Origin: a candidate division WOR-3 bacterium | GTDB taxonomy: Bacteria; Hydrothermota; Tepidihabitantia; Tepidihabitantales; Tepidihabitantaceae | Reading direction: 5' to 3' | Assembly (NCBI GenBank): GCA_039801085.1 | Contig: JBDRTY010000001.1 | Span: 870,846 to 934,845 of the forward strand | Length of the DNA stretch: 64,000 nucleotides | Part shown: piece after piece, positions 50,520 through 59,950 of the stretch | Position numbering within the stretch: position 1 is the first letter of the stretch | Layout: every line of letters begins with the position of its first letter | Notes under the pieces: generated by a model | Database searches by the model: none | Told to the model about the DNA's origin: nothing | Seen by the model: the letters and a program-made list of their open reading frames with translations, nothing else | Made by a program: the position numbers and the translations under genes

Positions 50520-51275
50520 TTACCGGCGCTGCTTTGATTTCTGCCAGAGACTTTCCATTTCCTCAAGTGTTGCCTCGGAGAGCCGGCGCCCTCGCTGTTC
50601 TAACTCCCTTTCAACACTGGTAAATCTCTGGCAGAACTTGCGGTTAGCATCCTTCAATGTTCCCTCAGCATCGACATTCAGATGCCGGCACAGATTAACA
50701 AGTGCAAACAGTAGATCCCCCAGTTCCTCCCGGATGCGGTTTCGCCGGATTCTACTCCTTGCCAGTTCGAACTTCAGTTCATCAATCTCCTCTTCCACTT
50801 TTGCCAGCACCGCCGGCCACTTCTCCCAGTCAAATCCCACCCGCCGGCACCGCTCCTGAATCAGCTGCGCCTGATGCAATGCTGGCAATGCCTTGGGAAT
50901 ACCGCTCAGGAGTGTCTTCCGGGAATGGGTCTGCTTGATCCGTTCCCAGTTCTTCAGCACCTCCTCCTCATTCCGGACACGCGCATTACCGAAAACATGA
51001 GGATGACGGGATTTCAGCTTCCTAATTACGCCATTGATCACTTCCGGAAGCCCGATCCCCATTTCTGCTTCTGCCACCTCCGCCAGGAAGATTCCCATGA
51101 AAAGATAATCTCCCAGTTCTTCAATGATTGCCTGCCGGTTTTTTGTCCGCAACGCCTCCTCAAGTTCAAAAGTCTCATTCAGGATCAGCGGGCGGGTCGT
51201 ACTCAGCGTCTGTTTCCGATCCCACGGACAACGACGACGTAAGATTCTTACCAGTTCTATCAGCTTATCTACCAT
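50520..51275 (-). CDS. mazG: Nucleoside triphosphate pyrophosphohydrolase MazG
   Basis: 251 residues from the ATG at 51275. The frame stays open for 127 codons upstream, but that part runs through the divergent glyA gene and has no family signal. Two MazG domains are visible: about 9-110 ('CPWDRKQT', 'EELGDYLFMGIFLAEVAE') and 150-235 ('KVEEEIDELKFEL', 'REELGDLLFALVNLCRHL'). It hydrolyses NTPs and dNTPs to monophosphates, a house-cleaning role like RdgB. A small hairpin CCCGGC-AA-GCCGGG (51303-51316) lies between it and the glyA promoter. Confidence 0.92.
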   Translation of the reverse strand: MVDKLIELVRILRRRCPWDRKQTLSTTRPLILNETFELEEALRTKNRQAIIEELGDYLFMGIFLAEVAEAEMGIGLPEVINGVIRKLKSRHPHVFGNARVRNEEEVLKNWERIKQTHSRKTLLSGIPKALPALHQAQLIQERCRRVGFDWEKWPAVLAKVEEEIDELKFELARSRIRRNRIREELGDLLFALVNLCRHLNVDAEGTLKDANRKFCQRFTSVERELEQRGRRLSEATLEEMESLWQKSKQRR

Positions 51276-51325
51276 ATTTGAAAGTTTAGCGAAATGATTT
51301 CGCCCGGCAAGCCGGGAATAAAACC

Positions 51326-51353
51326 TTGACTTCTCCGGTTGATGCCCTATTTT
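51326..51353 (+). promoter_or_regulatory. Promoter of glyA-eno-ftsB
   Basis: TTGACT (51326-51331), 16-nt spacer, TATTTT (51348-51353). The predicted start near 51360 leaves a 15-nt leader holding AAGGAG before the glyA ATG at 51375. Confidence 0.55.
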
Positions 51354-51374
51354 TAAAATAAAAGGAGAATCCTC

Positions 51375-52655
51375 ATGAATTCCAGACTGCTTTTTGAAAC
51401 TGACCCGGAAATCTTTGACGCCATTTTTAAAGAAACCAGCCGACAGCACGCCAATCTGGAACTGATTGCCTCGGAGAATTTCTGTTCTGAGGCAGTTCTG
51501 GCAGCCCTTGGTTCGGTGCTGACCAACAAATATGCCGAAGGATATCCTAAAAAAAGGTATTACGGCGGCTGCCGCTATGTTGATATTGCCGAAGAACTGG
51601 CAATCCAGCGCGCCAAGGAAATCTTCGGCTGTGACCACGTGAATGTTCAACCCCACTCAGGAACACAGGCAAACATCGCCGCCTATCTCACTCTGGCAAA
51701 CCCCGGCGACACAATCATGGGACTGTCACTCACCCACGGGGGCCATCTCTCCCATGGTCATCCGATCAATTTCTCCGGACGCTACTTCAAGGTAATCCAT
51801 TATACATTAAACCCGGATACTGAGATGCTCGATTATGATCAGATCCGCAAGCTGGCACTGGAACACAAACCCCGCGTGATCGTCAGCGGTGCCTCAGCAT
51901 ACCCACGGACCATTCACTTTGATAAATTTCAGGAAATCTGCGACGAAGTCGGAGCCGCCCAGCTGGCGGATATCGCTCATATTGCCGGTTTAGTGGCGGC
52001 GGGATTACACCCCTCACCGGTCCCCTATGCCGACATCGTTACCACGACCACCCACAAAACACTGCGCGGACCCCGGGGTGCGATTATCATGTGCAAGGCA
52101 AAATACGCCGAGGAACTCGATAAAACAGTATTTCCCGGAACTCAGGGAGGACCGCTGGAACACTGCATTGCTGCCAAGGCGGTGGCGTTCAAGGAGGCGT
52201 TAACGCCCCAATTCAAGGAATATCAGCAGCAGACCGTAAAAAATGCCCGGGCACTTGCTGAGGCATTAACGAAACGGGGATTCCGCCTCTGCTCCGGTGG
52301 CACCGATAACCACCTGATGCTTGTTGACCTCCGGTCAAAAAAAATCACCGGCCGGGACGCCGAAAGACTGCTGGGAAAGGTCAATATCACCGTCAACCGG
52401 AATACCATTCCCTTTGACCCAGAAAAACCGTTTATTGCTTCCGGCATCAGACTGGGAACGCCTGCATTAACCACCCGGGGTATGAAGGAAACAGAGATGG
52501 AAAAAATCGCCGAACTTATTGACCGGACAATCGCCGCCGGTGAAAACGAAACTGAACTGGAAAAAATAAAAGCCGAAGTCCGGGAAATGGTCGAATCCTT
52601 CCCTTTGTATGCCGAACGCCGGAACGAATACCAGTCGACAGCAAAAGGGGGATAA
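51375..52655 (+). CDS. glyA: Serine hydroxymethyltransferase
   Basis: 426 residues. It converts serine and tetrahydrofolate to glycine and 5,10-methylene-tetrahydrofolate, the substrate of FolD. Motifs are '[20 protein letters not shown]', '[14 protein letters not shown]', '[17 protein letters not shown]' and the PLP-Lys segment '[17 protein letters not shown]' (Lys near 226). AAGGAG precedes the ATG. enolase follows directly with no gap, so the two are translated as a pair. Confidence 0.96.
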   Translation: MNSRLLFETDPEIFDAIFKETSRQHANLELIASENFCSEAVLAALGSVLTNKYAEGYPKKRYYGGCRYVDIAEELAIQRAKEIFGCDHVNVQPHSGTQANIAAYLTLANPGDTIMGLSLTHGGHLSHGHPINFSGRYFKVIHYTLNPDTEMLDYDQIRKLALEHKPRVIVSGASAYPRTIHFDKFQEICDEVGAAQLADIAHIAGLVAAGLHPSPVPYADIVTTTTHKTLRGPRGAIIMCKAKYAEELDKTVFPGTQGGPLEHCIAAKAVAFKEALTPQFKEYQQQTVKNARALAEALTKRGFRLCSGGTDNHLMLVDLRSKKITGRDAERLLGKVNITVNRNTIPFDPEKPFIASGIRLGTPALTTRGMKETEMEKIAELIDRTIAAGENETELEKIKAEVREMVESFPLYAERRNEYQSTAKGG

Positions 52656-53936
52656 ATGGCAAAACCATTGATTGCTCGAATTCAGGCCCGGGAGATACTT
52701 GATTCCCGGGGAAATCCGACACTGGAGGTTGACTGCTATCTTTCTAACGGAATTATGGGACGGGCATCGGTACCCTCCGGAGCCTCAGTCGGTTCGTTTG
52801 AAGCGCTGGAGTTGCGGGATCGTGACCCTGCCCGGTATTTTGGCAAAGGCGTTCTGAAAGCAATTGCCAATATCCACGAAATTATTGCACCCCGCCTGAT
52901 TGGTATGGATGCGACCGATCAGTTCCGGATTGATCAGACTCTGATTGAAATCGACGGGACCAAAAACAAATCCAAACTGGGAGCAAATGCCATCCTCGGT
53001 GTCTCGCTCGCAGTCTGCCGGGCAGCAGCCGTCTGTGCCGGACTGCCGATTTACCGGCTGCTGGGAGGTGCGGGCACAAGACTGATTCCGACACCATTTC
53101 TGAACATTATCAATGGCGGCATGCATGCACCCAACAACCTCGATATTCAGGAATACATGATCGTTCCCGCGGGACTGCCCAATTTCCGCGAGGCAATTCG
53201 TGCTGCCGCCGAGATCTACTTTGCACTCAAGGAAATTCTCGAAAAAATGAATAAACCGACTTATGTGGGGGATGAAGGTGGGATGGCACCCGATTTTGCT
53301 GACAATGAAGAACCGCTCTCGATTATAATGCAGGCAATCGAACATGCCGGTTACCATCCCGGGGAGCAGATTTATCTGGCAATTGATGTCGCTGCCAGCA
53401 GTCTCTATCAGGATAACGCCTATATCTTTATGAATCCCAACCGGCGGGCAATCAGTGCAGAAGAACTGATTGAACTATATACCGCTTGGGTCCAAAAATA
53501 TCCTATCATCTCCATTGAAGACGGATTGGCAGAAGAGGACTGGGATGGCTGGCATGAACTGACCGCCGCGCTTGGCAACCGCGTTCAGCTGATCGGCGAC
53601 GATATCTTCGTAACTAATATTGAACGTCTAAAAAAGGGAATTCAGCAGGGAGCTGCCAACGCAGTGCTTGTAAAACCAACACAGATCGGCACGGTCAGCG
53701 AAACACTGGATTGCATGAAACTGGCAATGGAAAACGGCTACCGCGCCATTGTCTCCCACCGTTCCGGCGAAACGGATGATCATTTTATTGCCGACCTGGC
53801 GGTTGCGGCAAACTGCGGTCAGATCAAAACCGGTGCACCCTGCCGGGGTGAACGGACCGCAAAGTACAATCGTTTGATCCGGATTGAAGAAGAAGACCAT
53901 CTGCCCTATGCCGGGCTGAAAACGCTCATGCGATGA
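52656..53936 (+). CDS. eno: Enolase
   Basis: 426 residues. It dehydrates 2-phosphoglycerate to phosphoenolpyruvate in glycolysis. The N-terminal '[20 protein letters not shown]', the '[15 protein letters not shown]' segment, metal ligands around '[14 protein letters not shown]' and 'IGDDIFVTN', and the C-terminal '[17 protein letters not shown]' are all present. The signature usually written LVKxNQIGT reads LVKPTQIGT. eno followed by an ftsB-like gene is the E. coli order as well, and here they overlap by 4 nt. Confidence 0.96.
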   Translation: MAKPLIARIQAREILDSRGNPTLEVDCYLSNGIMGRASVPSGASVGSFEALELRDRDPARYFGKGVLKAIANIHEIIAPRLIGMDATDQFRIDQTLIEIDGTKNKSKLGANAILGVSLAVCRAAAVCAGLPIYRLLGGAGTRLIPTPFLNIINGGMHAPNNLDIQEYMIVPAGLPNFREAIRAAAEIYFALKEILEKMNKPTYVGDEGGMAPDFADNEEPLSIIMQAIEHAGYHPGEQIYLAIDVAASSLYQDNAYIFMNPNRRAISAEELIELYTAWVQKYPIISIEDGLAEEDWDGWHELTAALGNRVQLIGDDIFVTNIERLKKGIQQGAANAVLVKPTQIGTVSETLDCMKLAMENGYRAIVSHRSGETDDHFIADLAVAANCGQIKTGAPCRGERTAKYNRLIRIEEEDHLPYAGLKTLMR

Positions 53937-54208
53937 ATCGCCGCTATCAGCGTCGTGTCGGAAAATTATTCATTCCGCTGGCGGTTGTCCTGATAATACT
54001 CGGACTGACCTTTCTTCCCGGACCAAACGGTTTGATCAGCGTTCTGCTGAAGTTTTACCGAATAAACAAACTGCGAGCTCAAATCCGGCAAATGAAAACC
54101 TGTGCCGACAGCCTGGAATCCGAAGTACAGAAATGGCGTAATCCGGATTTTGCCGCGGAACAGGCACGCCAGCTCCTCAAACAACCTCAGTCCGATACCA
54201 TCCGCTAG
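53933..54208 (+). CDS. ftsB: FtsB/DivIC-type septum-formation initiator protein
   Basis: 91 residues. A basic N-terminus is followed by one membrane helix (about 12-30, '[18 protein letters not shown]') and a coiled coil (about 38-75, '[20 protein letters not shown]'). It ends in a short '[13 protein letters not shown]' segment, the DivIC/FtsB layout. FtsB links FtsL and FtsQ in the divisome. The eno-ftsB neighbourhood strongly supports the identification despite low sequence conservation. It converges with the importer operon after 9 nt. Confidence 0.82.
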   Translation: MNRRYQRRVGKLFIPLAVVLIILGLTFLPGPNGLISVLLKFYRINKLRAQIRQMKTCADSLESEVQKWRNPDFAAEQARQLLKQPQSDTIR

Positions 54209-54217
54209 AAATTCTGC

Positions 54218-55012
54218 TTACTGCCCTGTTGTCTTGTCTGCTCCGGGGAGAAAAAACTGCGGACGACCGGTTACTGGATGAAGAGCAATGATAGGCGTAA
54301 TGCCGAATGTCTTGCTGATCAACTCTGAATCGACCATGCCCTCGGGATTTACACAGCTCACCAGCGAACCGGCTTTCATGAACGCCACCCGGGAACAGTA
54401 ACTGAACGCCTCATTTAGATCATGAACGACTGAAACAACTGTTTTTCCCCCGCAGCTTAATTTGTGCAGCAGACACAGGATCTCGGTACGATGGTAAAGA
54501 TCCAGGTGCGAAGTGGCTTCATCCAGAAGCAAAATATCTGTTTCCTGTGCCAGTGCCCGGGCAATAATCACCCGCTGCCGCTCGCCGGCTGAGATCTCGT
54601 TCATCCCCTTGTGACGGTAGAGAATAACACCGGTCAGCTCCATCGCCTCATTGACTGCTTTCCAGTCTAGCGGAGCTGGCCGGACGAACGGACTGAGATA
54701 CGGGTGGCGCCCCATCATCACAATATCTTCAACTTTCCATTCAAATGCAAAATGACTCTCCTGGGGAACATAGGCAATAATCCGGGCGATCTCCCGCCTT
54801 GACAGTTCCCTCAGATTCCGATCGAAAACCCTGATATTCCCGGACCACGGCTGAAGGATATTAGCAATCAGTTTCAGGAGCGTTGACTTGCCCGCCCCGT
54901 TCGGACCGACGATTCCCAGCCATTCACCGGCTGCGATACTTAGGTGAAAATCGCCCAACAGCGGCTTCTGCTGATAACCGAAAAATACCCCCTGCAGATC
55001 AACCGCATTCAT
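54218..55012 (-). CDS. ABC importer ATPase, BtuD/FhuC/FecE type
   Basis: 264 residues. Walker A 'GIVGPNGAGKSTLLKLI' (about 35-51), the ABC signature 'EISAGERQRVIIARAL', and Walker B 'ILLLDEATSHLD' are all present, with the D-loop and the switch His in 'VSVVHDLNEAF'. It powers uptake of a metal chelate, either vitamin B12, siderophore iron or haem. It overlaps the permease by 4 nt. No B12 riboswitch-like leader is present upstream of the operon, so the substrate is open. Confidence 0.93.
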   Translation of the reverse strand: MNAVDLQGVFFGYQQKPLLGDFHLSIAAGEWLGIVGPNGAGKSTLLKLIANILQPWSGNIRVFDRNLRELSRREIARIIAYVPQESHFAFEWKVEDIVMMGRHPYLSPFVRPAPLDWKAVNEAMELTGVILYRHKGMNEISAGERQRVIIARALAQETDILLLDEATSHLDLYHRTEILCLLHKLSCGGKTVVSVVHDLNEAFSYCSRVAFMKAGSLVSCVNPEGMVDSELISKTFGITPIIALHPVTGRPQFFLPGADKTTGQ

Positions 55013-55956
55013 TGTGATTTCCGGAGTAAATAGATAAAAAAAGGCACTCCTACCAGCGCAGTAACCACCGATAAGGGAAGCCCAGACGGCGCTAAATTCC
55101 GCACCAAGGTATCTGCATAAAGCAGGAGTCCTGCCCCCAGTACAAACGACCCCGGTAACACGATACTGTGCCTGGGCCCGAAGAGCATTCGCACAATATG
55201 GGGCACCACGAGTCCGACAAAGCTGATCGCACCGGTCCAGGCTACCACCAGTCCGACCGCCACCGACCCGACCAAAAAAGTCATGCGGATCATTTTTACC
55301 GCATCAATTCCGAGACTGACTGCGGTCTCTTCATTAAGTGAAATTATATCCAGTTCTCGGGAATGAAAAAACAGCCAGCCGCATCCGAGTACTGCAACAA
55401 TTCCGCAACCAACCAGCAGCCAGAATGATTTCGCTGTATATACGACTCCCAAACTTCCCATCATCAAATAGACCGCTTCCCCCAGAGTATGCCGGCCCAG
55501 AATCAGCATCAGCATTACCACACTCGAGAAAAAGAAGTTAACAATAACCCCGGAGAGCACGAGACGAGTAACAGTCAGGTTAATCCCGCTGCCTGCAAGG
55601 AGATAAACAAATCCGATCGCCAGGGCAGCACCAATTATTGCTGAAACTGGTAAAGCCAAGCTGCCTTGGACTCCAGTGACTATTGTCAGTGATACTCCGA
55701 ATGCCGCACCGCTTGCCACCCCCAGAGTCCAAGGATCAACCAGTGGATTACGCATGATCCCCTGCAGTGAACAGCCAACCAGTGCCAGTACACCGCCGGC
55801 AATTATCCCGATCGTCATTCGGGGCAACCGGAAATAGAGCAGAGAACCAATTTCACCCCGATGAAAACAACCGGGACCGGTCAGAACCGAAAGTAGCGCT
55901 CCGGAAACTAACAACCCCAGCAGAAATAACCAACCGATAACAGTTTTTATTCTCAT
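55009..55956 (-). CDS. FecCD/BtuC-type ABC importer permease
   Basis: 315 residues with about ten membrane helices. Family cues: 'YFRLPRMTIGIIAGGVLALVG' (core), 'GIMRNPLVDPWTLGVASGAAFG' in part, and the cytoplasmic-coupling region 'DIISLNEETAVSLGIDA'. 'GAISFVGLVVPHIVRMLFGP' in part closes the family signature. It overlaps the ATPase gene by 4 nt and abuts the binding-protein gene by 1 nt. It acts as a homodimer in the inner membrane. Confidence 0.93.
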   Translation of the reverse strand: MRIKTVIGWLFLLGLLVSGALLSVLTGPGCFHRGEIGSLLYFRLPRMTIGIIAGGVLALVGCSLQGIMRNPLVDPWTLGVASGAAFGVSLTIVTGVQGSLALPVSAIIGAALAIGFVYLLAGSGINLTVTRLVLSGVIVNFFFSSVVMLMLILGRHTLGEAVYLMMGSLGVVYTAKSFWLLVGCGIVAVLGCGWLFFHSRELDIISLNEETAVSLGIDAVKMIRMTFLVGSVAVGLVVAWTGAISFVGLVVPHIVRMLFGPRHSIVLPGSFVLGAGLLLYADTLVRNLAPSGLPLSVVTALVGVPFFIYLLRKSQ

Positions 55957-56819
55957 CAGCTGGTGCTGTCAGGATGCAGTAACTGCAGAAGTAAGTAAAT
56001 TGCCTCTACGACTCTAGGACCGGGGCGAAAAAAGATATCCTCGTCCAGGCGGTCACAGATCCGATCCTGCTGGACTGCACTTACCTGCCCCCAGCCTACG
56101 CGCTGCCTGACATCCGCCTGAAGGGCCTGAGGATGTAAAATAATAATCACCTCTGGATTTCTCCGCACCACATCTTCCGGTGCGATCACAGGATAGGGCT
56201 GGGCAACATCATCAAAAATGTTTCTCCCGCCGGCAATTCGCACGATGTCATTGATGAATGTCGAGTTCCCGACGCTCATCAACGGTGCCGCCGCAATTTC
56301 AATGTAAACCCGCGGCGTATCAGTAAACGCAGGAATCACCTTCAAACTCCGACGCAGACTTTCTGCCAGCTGCACGGCTTTAAACTTGACGCCCAATAAT
56401 CCACCGATTGATTCAATTTCAGCAAAAACATCCTCAACTGTCCTGGGGTTAGAAATGTAAACCGGGATATCGAGTTCTCTCAGTTTCTCAATCAGTCGTG
56501 CATGAACCGGCACCGTGGCAAAGACGATTGTCGGCTTCAGCACAACAATTCGCTCCAAGTCTGGTAACTGAAAATCCCCAACCTTGTAAATCTGACGTGC
56601 TGCAACCGGATAATCACATTGCACAGTATTCCCCTTCAATAAACTTTCCGCTCCGAGGGCAAAAATAATTTCGGTAACACTGGGAACAAGTGAAACACAC
56701 CTTATTTCGCCAGATTCAGATTGAGACGCATGTCTTGGACCGCATAACAAATTTCCCAAAATTAATATCAAAAGGCAGAAATTACGCACTTTCGGGTTGT
56801 TCCGGCAATTCCTGCTCAT
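55956..56819 (-). CDS. Periplasmic metal-chelate-binding protein, BtuF/FecB type
   Basis: About 287 residues from the ATG at 56819. A GTG at 56789 would give a more typical lipoprotein signal ('RNFCLLILILGNLLC'), and a TTG at 56843 is also in frame. The mature part has the class III binding-protein fold: 'IRCVSLVPSVTEIIFALGAE' (core), 'YPVIAPEDVVRRNPEVIIIL' in the second lobe, and the terminal 'VVEAIYLLLQLL'. It captures the ligand for the FecCD/BtuCD importer. The start lies inside the trmI gene (38 nt overlap). Confidence 0.85.
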   Translation of the reverse strand: MSRNCRNNPKVRNFCLLILILGNLLCGPRHASQSESGEIRCVSLVPSVTEIIFALGAESLLKGNTVQCDYPVAARQIYKVGDFQLPDLERIVVLKPTIVFATVPVHARLIEKLRELDIPVYISNPRTVEDVFAEIESIGGLLGVKFKAVQLAESLRRSLKVIPAFTDTPRVYIEIAAAPLMSVGNSTFINDIVRIAGGRNIFDDVAQPYPVIAPEDVVRRNPEVIIILHPQALQADVRQRVGWGQVSAVQQDRICDRLDEDIFFRPGPRVVEAIYLLLQLLHPDSTS

Positions 56820-57588
56820 TTCTGATATTGGTCTTGTGAGCAAACACCAGAAACACAGTATGGGCTACCATCCGGTCAACCGGCCTGATCCCCGTCTCCC
56901 GCAGGTAATATCCCCGCTCCAGAACCTCACGAGCACGAATCCTGATAAAACCTTCGGCTGACAGTGCTGAGGTGAACCGGCGGAGCTGTTCAAAAGTAGG
57001 AACTAATCCGGCAAGCGGATAACCACTTTTAAGCGCCTGACGGGCAGCCGGAACCAGCGTCCACGGCTCAGGAACATCAAGAAAAACGGCATCCACATCA
57101 ATCTGCTGAAAACCCTGCTCTGCCGGATCGGCAACAAAGAATTCGCACACATCATCCAGTCTGTAGCGCCGAACATTCTCAACAGCATTGGCACTAAATT
57201 CCGGTCTGCGCTCATAAGAATAGACCCGGCCGTGTGGCCGGACAAAACTTGCCAGAACTGCGGTCAGTGCTCCGGAACCCGAGCCTACCTCAATTACCCG
57301 TGCCCCCGGGAAAATCATGGTCTGAAGCAGCATATAACCGGTGTCCTTGGGATAAACGATTGTAGTAGTTCGTTTCACTTTAAGCGCCAGATCTGCCAGA
57401 GTCGGTTTCAGCAAATAGAATCTTGTTCCGTATTGAGTCTCTACCCAGTCGCCATACTCCTTATTCAGAATCTGACAAAATTCAATATTTCCCCGATGAG
57501 TAGAAAAAACGCCTTTTTCCTGGACCGTTACCAGAAATTTTATACGATCCGAATGATACAGGAGTACATATTCACCCGCTTTAATCAC
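56782..57588 (-). CDS. trmI: tRNA (adenine-58-N1)-methyltransferase TrmI
   Basis: 268 residues from the GTG at 57588. A TTG at 57597 is also in frame, but it lies inside the -10 box (57597-57602) and upstream of the predicted transcript start at 57590. N-terminal small beta domain (1-90), then the SAM fold 'ARVIEVGSGSGALTAVLASF' and the conserved 'DAVFLDVPEPWTL' near 160. It methylates A58 in the T-loop, stabilising tRNA, especially at high temperature. It is the first gene of the importer operon and divergent from the NHL gene. Confidence 0.92.
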   Translation of the reverse strand: MIKAGEYVLLYHSDRIKFLVTVQEKGVFSTHRGNIEFCQILNKEYGDWVETQYGTRFYLLKPTLADLALKVKRTTTIVYPKDTGYMLLQTMIFPGARVIEVGSGSGALTAVLASFVRPHGRVYSYERRPEFSANAVENVRRYRLDDVCEFFVADPAEQGFQQIDVDAVFLDVPEPWTLVPAARQALKSGYPLAGLVPTFEQLRRFTSALSAEGFIRIRAREVLERGYYLRETGIRPVDRMVAHTVFLVFAHKTNIRNEQELPEQPESA

Positions 57589-57596
57589 TTCTGGCA

Positions 57597-57625
57597 ATTC
57601 TAAATTGGCAGTTCAAGATAGTCAA
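57597..57625 (-). promoter_or_regulatory. Promoter of trmI, near-leaderless
   Basis: On the minus strand: TTGACT (57625-57620), 17-nt spacer, TAGAAT (57602-57597). The predicted start near 57590 is two nt before the GTG at 57588. Confidence 0.6.
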
Positions 57626-57667
57626 GCTCATCAGCAAAAAACACCACGATAATTTTCTCCTGAATCC

Positions 57668-57695
57668 TTGACTTTTTCAGGCTCCATTCTATCAT
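57668..57695 (+). promoter_or_regulatory. Promoter of the NHL-repeat gene, leaderless arrangement
   Basis: TTGACT (57668-57673), 16-nt spacer, TATCAT (57690-57695). The predicted start is 57702, exactly the GTG start codon. It is divergent from the trmI promoter; the two -35 boxes are 42 nt apart. Confidence 0.65.
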
Positions 57696-57701
57696 ATCCC
57701 G

Positions 57702-58997
57702 GTGATTTCTCTGCTGTTTACTCTGATCTGCACCGAACCGACAACCCTTGTTCCTCCGCCTTTTGCCCACACCATGGGTTTTACCCGGATCAGCAGTTTT
57801 TACCTGAACATGTATCTCGGCAGTGGTTTCCGGGTCGCTAATCCAGAAGGTCTCTGCTGCGCCAAAATGATAGAAGAAGAAGACACCACAACATGGCGGG
57901 ACGATGCTCTGCTCACTCTTTTTGCAGTCAATTCCGGAACCGGTCAGATTGTGTATAATATAAAATTGATTAAACCGGCAGTCTACGGCACAACCGGCAG
58001 TGGTATTGCACAGTTTAATAACCCCCACGGTATTGTCTGTAACGAAATGGGGGATGTCTATGTTGCCGACACCGACAATCGCCGGGTCGTACGACTGCGT
58101 TATACTCAGGGCACCCTCTCGTGGGTTACTATCGTTGATTCCACACTCAATCTCCCCTATGATGTCTCCATGGACTCCAGAGGAAACATCTATGTCACCG
58201 ATGCGCAAGCTGACCGTATCGTTATTTATGATTCCAGCAATATCCGGATCAGAACGCTCGCCCCGGGTTTGAATTTTCCGACTGGAATTGCGGTACTGGA
58301 TGCATTGGCACCTTTCAACGAATTCAATTCGGACCTCATGGTAGTCATTGACCGAAATGGAACTCGCATCAGCAGAATCACACCCGGGGGAACAATAATG
58401 ACTACCATTGATTGCCGGCGTATCGGTCTGGATACAGCGGGATTTTCCTACTGTGCCTTTGATCGCTATGGCAACATCTATGTAACCGACCGGGTAAATT
58501 CCCAGATTCACATCTTTGACCCCAATCTCAAATACATCACCTCATTCGGTCGGGCGGCGAACACCCCCGGCAATCAGCCCGTATTTAACTCTCCACGGGG
58601 GATTGCTATCGGCAGAAAATTCGGCCAGCTTTTTATCAGTGAAGCCGATGGCGGTCAGTATTATCTGATAGCACTTGACGGCTGGCTGATCGGATGTTTC
58701 CCGGAAAGATTTGATTTACAGCAACCGGGAACTACAATTGCAATTTATCTGACCCAGCGTGCCGAAATTATTATTGATATCACTGATAATATCGGGAGAA
58801 TAGTTCGAACGCTTGCACCGTCATACCAGCAGGGACCAGGCGAAGTCCTTATTGTCTGGGACGGCAGAGACAATCAGGGCAACGTCGTTGCCCCCGGAGA
58901 ATACCTGATCCATGTTACTCTCCGACCCACCTATTCCCGTCCACGCTATACCTTGAAAAAGGAACTGATTGGCAAAGTTACCCGGCTTCCGGGATAA
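57702..58997 (+). CDS. NHL-repeat beta-propeller protein with FlgD-like C-terminal domain
   Basis: 431 residues from a GTG start. A short signal-like N-terminus ('ISLLFTLICTE') is followed by NHL repeats: 'PHGIVCNEMGDVYVADTDNR', 'PYDVSMDSRGNIYVTDAQAD', 'CAFDRYGNIYVTDRVNSQ'. The C-terminus is a FlgD Ig-like domain ('LIVWDGRDNQGNVVAPGEYL'), common in surface proteins of these lineages. The NHL propeller usually binds protein or nucleic acid; the ligand here is unknown. It precedes the porV-like gene by 12 nt, so the pair may act together at the cell surface. The mRNA is predicted leaderless. Confidence 0.83.
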   Translation: MISLLFTLICTEPTTLVPPPFAHTMGFTRISSFYLNMYLGSGFRVANPEGLCCAKMIEEEDTTTWRDDALLTLFAVNSGTGQIVYNIKLIKPAVYGTTGSGIAQFNNPHGIVCNEMGDVYVADTDNRRVVRLRYTQGTLSWVTIVDSTLNLPYDVSMDSRGNIYVTDAQADRIVIYDSSNIRIRTLAPGLNFPTGIAVLDALAPFNEFNSDLMVVIDRNGTRISRITPGGTIMTTIDCRRIGLDTAGFSYCAFDRYGNIYVTDRVNSQIHIFDPNLKYITSFGRAANTPGNQPVFNSPRGIAIGRKFGQLFISEADGGQYYLIALDGWLIGCFPERFDLQQPGTTIAIYLTQRAEIIIDITDNIGRIVRTLAPSYQQGPGEVLIVWDGRDNQGNVVAPGEYLIHVTLRPTYSRPRYTLKKELIGKVTRLPG

Positions 58998-59009
58998 CAG
59001 GAGGTAATT

Positions 59010-59942
59010 ATGACACTGATTAAAAAACTGTTTATACTTCATTTATCAATTACTGCCTCCCTGCAAGCCACAAAATACGCAGGTGATTTCGAGCTTTTAG
59101 GCACATCGGCCCGGGCAATCGGTATGGGTAGCGCTGTCGTTGCTGTAACCAGCGACCCGAGCGCCATCTACTACAACCCGGCTCTTTCTGTCTACAACCG
59201 GCGCCGTGCGGTTCTCCTGATGCATTCGGAAGATTTTTCCGGGCTGCTAAGTCATAATTATCTCGCAATTTCATTCCCCAACGACCGGCAGGCAATAGGC
59301 GCCGCACTGCTTCACAACGGCATCCCCGATATCAAACTGACCACCCTTCCCCAACCTGACAGTCCCCCAGGAGAAAATAACCGTCCCTACGTTTACCGCA
59401 CAGTTAATGCCAACCAGCTGATCACTTATTTCAGCTTTGCCCGCCGTCTTTCTACCGTCTGGGCAGTCGGTGGTAATGCCAAAATCATCTATCAGGAGCT
59501 TGGGGGCACCGGATACTGCCTAGGCATTGGCATTGATGCAGGTATGCATTTCACGCCAATCCGCACGATCGACATCGGGCTTTGTATCCGGAACCTCAGT
59601 ACCTCACCCCTTTTCTGGAGCACTGGAGTCAGAGAGGCGATCTATCCACAGCTGACAATCGGCTTGGGGAAGAAATTCAATCTGGGACGCGACTACCTGC
59701 TGTGCGCTATTCAGGTTGAAGCGTTACTGGAAGATCGGCAGTTTCATACCAATATCGGCGCTGAATATTCGCTGCGGAATATTCTCTTCGCCCGGCTGGG
59801 TATTTATCGCAACAACCTGAGTTTCGGCCTAGGAGCAAGATTCAAAAACTTTCATGTCGATTATGGCTACGCCAGTGGCACTGCTCCCGATGCCCGGGAG
59901 TTGGGAACCCCGCAGCAGATATCTGGAGGTGTAGAGTTTTAG
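59010..59942 (+). CDS. porV: PorV/PorQ-family outer-membrane protein (type IX secretion shuttle)
   Basis: 310 residues with AGGAGG ahead of the ATG. The signal peptide covers residues 1-20. The signature 'GTSARAIGMGSAVVAVTSDP' with 'SAIYYNPALSVY' following is the PorV/PorQ (UPF0164-like) barrel family start. The rest shows FadL-like strands and ends in an aromatic residue ('ISGGVEF'), as outer-membrane barrels do. PorV carries cargo from the SprA pore to the attachment complex. PorQ, PorV and related barrels are hard to separate by eye, so the symbol is tentative. Confidence 0.75.
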   Translation: MTLIKKLFILHLSITASLQATKYAGDFELLGTSARAIGMGSAVVAVTSDPSAIYYNPALSVYNRRRAVLLMHSEDFSGLLSHNYLAISFPNDRQAIGAALLHNGIPDIKLTTLPQPDSPPGENNRPYVYRTVNANQLITYFSFARRLSTVWAVGGNAKIIYQELGGTGYCLGIGIDAGMHFTPIRTIDIGLCIRNLSTSPLFWSTGVREAIYPQLTIGLGKKFNLGRDYLLCAIQVEALLEDRQFHTNIGAEYSLRNILFARLGIYRNNLSFGLGARFKNFHVDYGYASGTAPDARELGTPQQISGGVEF

Positions 59943-59950
59943 GTCCGGAG

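Noticed and set aside
51276..51656. N-terminal extension of mazG
   Set aside because: Runs through the divergent glyA gene and its promoter; the MazG domain begins only at the ATG at 51275.
57589..57701. Cobalamin riboswitch controlling the importer
   Set aside because: The gap before trmI is only promoter sequence with a near-leaderless start; no B12-box or room for a riboswitch.
57600..58511. 303-codon minus-strand ORF
   Set aside because: Lies antisense to the NHL-repeat gene, whose repeats are unmistakable, and covers both promoters of the trmI/NHL gap.
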